From contig JAOZSC010000094.1 in the NCBI GenBank assembly GCA_029939875.1, forward strand, positions 1 through 8,179: DNA of 8,179 nt, in the 5' to 3' direction. The stretch is from Desulfobacterales bacterium (GTDB lineage: Bacteria; Desulfobacterota; Desulfobacteria; Desulfobacterales; JAFDCJ01). The position numbers and the translations under genes were made by a program. This document shows positions 6,355 to 8,179 of the stretch, piece after piece. A model generated the notes under the pieces. It made no database searches, was not told the DNA's origin, and saw only the letters and a program-made list of their open reading frames with translations. Every line of letters begins with the position of its first letter. The first letter of the stretch is position 1.

Positions 6355-7776
6355 CTACTGTTTATTCTCCTTGGCTTTGCTTCTCTTGATGCTCTCCAGG
6401 CGTTCGTTAAGATATTTGGCTTTCGTCAGGTCCTTTTTCACATCTTTGTAATTCGGGTCGAGATCATAAACCGATTCCCATTCCTGAATGGCTTCCGGCA
6501 ATTTTTGATCTCCAAAATATGCCAGACCCTTATTGTAGTGAACCTCTTTATATGTATCCTCAGATTTACGGATATTGTTCTCACATCTGTCGCAATTTTT
6601 ATCGTATTTTAAAGATGCTTCAAATTCATCTCTGGCACCCAGATAGTCGGCTTTGCTAAAAAGAACCAACCCGTGCTGAAAATGAGACCTGGCGAGATAG
6701 TCCCTGGACAATGAATCATTGGGATGAACGTTTAAAACTTTTTTGAATTGAGCAATGGCATCGACATTTTTTTTGTTTTTAAAAAATTCAATGCCGGGCA
6801 CCCGATAGTTTACTATCTGATCTTCAACCGCTAAGGGTTTTTTAACAACCGTTTCTTTTTGGAGCTTTTTCGCTTCTTCTCCGGCTGGCGGCATTGGGGG
6901 GGGGATACTGGACACTTTGGCCTTTCCGGCCTTGCTCGGTGCCAAAAAGGGAAGTCCTTCAACTTCGGGAATATTAAGTTTCTGCCCGACCTTAAGGGGC
7001 ACCCCCTCTTTCAGGTTGTTAAATTTAGCGATGACATGATATCGGGCTATGTCGCCGTAGTACATTTGGGCCAGTTTTGAGAGGGTCTCCCCGTGTTGTA
7101 CGCTATGGATGATATAGCGTTTAACAGTTATAATTTTACCGGGCATTGGTTCAAAGGGTTCACCGGTATCTGTTTGAATTGCCGCTCGATCTGCAATTAT
7201 CGGCATTCCCTCGATCACGGGAATTTTAATCTCCTGTCCGACCGTGACCTTGGTGGCATCCTCCAGTTCATTGTACTCAGCGATGAGATGAAATTTACGA
7301 TAGTCCCCGTAGTATTTATCGGCCAGTGTCGAAATAGTTTCGTTCGGTTGCAAGATGTGGATGATATACCCTTTGATATGTTCTATTCCTTTTTGGGTGG
7401 TTGTCAATTTGTCTTTTGCTTCTGCGTGCTCCGGATTATATCTTAACGTTGTCAGAAATTCTCTGCGTGCCTCACGGTATTGCCCAAGGTTGTGAAATTT
7501 AAGCCCTATTTTATAATGCTCCTCGGCCTTTTGCTGGAGTTCCCGCCCAAGGGTAGTGCTTTTTTCTTTAGCCAGTTGATTTTCCGGATCCACCGTAAGC
7601 GCCAGTTTGTATTGTTGCAAAGCCTCGACCATATCACCCTGAGCTTCATAAACCTTTGCCTTAGCCGTATATCCTTGAGCCAGCCGGGCTGGAGATTTTT
7701 TTTTATCTACCCCGGCACATCCAGTAATCAGTGCAAGCACCAGGATAACCCCAATGAATCCTGTTTTATGTTTCAT
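6355..7776 (-). CDS. Lipoprotein with TPR and two LysM domains
   Basis: This is a probable envelope lipoprotein that binds peptidoglycan through LysM domains and proteins through TPRs. The 473 residues begin with a signal peptide and lipobox ITGC (lipidated Cys20, followed by Ala-Gly, which favours outer-membrane sorting). TPR-like helical pairs follow at about 34-67 and 84-118. LysM domains are at about 137-187 and 221-271, near copies of each other (YIIH, ETxSxLA, YYGD, VGQ, IP, EGxP). A charged, proline-rich linker (IPPPMPP, 291-297) leads to more TPRs at about 324-352, 363-392 and 409-442. A CDRC pair (Cys395, Cys398) sits between TPRs. The ATG follows GGGAG at 6 bases. The gene converges on hipA with 24 bases between. 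Assembly or cell-wall scaffolding is likely, but the partner is unknown. Confidence 0.9.
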   Translation of the reverse strand: MKHKTGFIGVILVLALITGCAGVDKKKSPARLAQGYTAKAKVYEAQGDMVEALQQYKLALTVDPENQLAKEKSTTLGRELQQKAEEHYKIGLKFHNLGQYREARREFLTTLRYNPEHAEAKDKLTTTQKGIEHIKGYIIHILQPNETISTLADKYYGDYRKFHLIAEYNELEDATKVTVGQEIKIPVIEGMPIIADRAAIQTDTGEPFEPMPGKIITVKRYIIHSVQHGETLSKLAQMYYGDIARYHVIAKFNNLKEGVPLKVGQKLNIPEVEGLPFLAPSKAGKAKVSSIPPPMPPAGEEAKKLQKETVVKKPLAVEDQIVNYRVPGIEFFKNKKNVDAIAQFKKVLNVHPNDSLSRDYLARSHFQHGLVLFSKADYLGARDEFEASLKYDKNCDRCENNIRKSEDTYKEVHYNKGLAYFGDQKLPEAIQEWESVYDLDPNYKDVKKDLTKAKYLNERLESIKRSKAKENKQ

Positions 7777-8078
7777 CTCTTTCTCCCAAAAATGATTCCG
7801 CCAGTTGAGCAGGCGTTATCCTGGAGCACATAAACGAAGTAGTTTTCTGACCTAAACAGGTTGCTTTGCGATGATCGAACCGCTTTGCTGGTTGGGACAC
7901 AGGCATAAAGAAAAAACGAACCCAGTCCGATAAGAATGCCTAAAAAGATTATTTTAATGATTTCGGAGTGTCGTTCTGCCTGAGCTTGAGAGATACCAAA
8001 AGAGGGCACGCCTATCCTCGGAAATAAAATGAGCATAAGCATAAAAGTTCGCGAAGCACTACAGGCTTGAATATCCAT
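7773..8078 (-). CDS. Doubtful small membrane or lipoprotein-like ORF
   Basis: I do not recognise this 101-residue frame. It has a hydrophobic N-terminal stretch (MLMLILFPRIGVPSFG) ending in an AQA signal-peptidase-like site, then a strong hydrophobic segment EIIKIIFLGILIGLGSFFLY leading into LYAC, which resembles a lipobox. The C-terminal 40 residues are polar and featureless. Its stop overlaps the start of the lipoprotein gene as ATGA, which is common in coupled genes. Against it, neither the ATG at 8078 nor the in-frame ATGs at 8042 and 8036 has a ribosome site, and the two hydrophobic parts are oddly arranged. It may be real with a misjudged start, a decayed gene, or chance. If it is not real, 7777-8179 is non-coding leader. 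Confidence 0.35.
   Translation of the reverse strand: MDIQACSASRTFMLMLILFPRIGVPSFGISQAQAERHSEIIKIIFLGILIGLGSFFLYACVPTSKAVRSSQSNLFRSENYFVYVLQDNACSTGGIIFGRKR
7783..7787 (-). promoter_or_regulatory. Ribosome binding site of the LysM/TPR lipoprotein gene
   Basis: On the minus strand GGGAG stands 6 bases before the ATG at 7776, a near-ideal arrangement that fixes the start and the signal peptide. Confidence 0.7.
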
Positions 8079-8123
8079 GCTTACCGGTGGCGGATGGGTA
8101 ATATGTTCGTTAGATTTTAATGT

Positions 8124-8179
8124 TGATGGTCTCGTAAAAAGTCCGAAAAGTGCTAATTTTTAAATTTCGCACTTAATAA
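8124..8179. repeat. Probable end of a dispersed intergenic repeat
   Basis: GATGGTCTCGTAAAAAGTC (8125-8143) resembles the edge of short repeats I recall between genes in Desulfobacterota genomes; this is memory, not a search. It is followed by AAGTGC (8148-8153) and GCACTT (8169-8174), an inverted repeat with a 15-base AT-rich loop. The element runs off the right edge, so its full form is not visible. Confidence 0.4.

Noticed and set aside
7480..7833. Plus-strand open frame opposite the lipoprotein N-terminus
   Set aside because: It is antisense to the signal peptide and TPR coding region and has no ribosome site or domain.

Overview
The window looks like chromosomal DNA of a Gram-negative anaerobe, probably of the Desulfobacterota (deltaproteobacterial sulfate-reducer type). 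This is an inference from the [4Fe-4S] RlmD-type rRNA methyltransferase, a LysM/TPR lipoprotein with a Gram-negative lipobox, the GC-rich codon use on the left, and a right-edge intergenic motif (GTCTCGTAAAAAGTC) that I recall from such genomes. No 16S or other decisive marker is present. I see no tRNA, rRNA, CRISPR array or intact transposase.

Left block (1-4313, plus strand): a tightly packed, probably co-transcribed row of four genes. They are an alpha/beta hydrolase cut by the left edge, rlmD (23S rRNA uracil-5 methyltransferase), a polytopic membrane protein with C-terminal HEAT-like repeats (TTG start), and a CPBP-family intramembrane protease whose start lies inside the HEAT gene. Gaps are 7 and 4 bases, then a 25-base overlap. 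The last two probably work together at the membrane, but their substrate is unknown.

Middle block (4314-6330): a non-coding stretch that becomes extremely AT-rich (about 19% GC by hand count over 4541-4700), then a complete two-gene hipBA toxin-antitoxin-type module. HipB is an Xre-family DNA-binding protein. HipA is a full-length Ser/Thr kinase with all its catalytic motifs. The leader carries a strong sigma-70-like promoter (TTGACA-N17-TATATA) and three related 24-bp palindrome-like sites, one of them covering the -10 box. This is a plausible autoregulatory operator array and is the most interesting structure in the window.

Right block (6331-8179, minus strand): a lipoprotein with TPR, LysM, LysM, TPR architecture, converging on hipA with only 24 bases between the stop codons. 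Upstream of it is a doubtful small membrane ORF that overlaps its start codon (ATGA). The extreme right edge looks like the start of a dispersed intergenic repeat.

The families are all known. The less familiar parts are the operator array, the HEAT/CPBP membrane pair and the doubly duplicated LysM lipoprotein.
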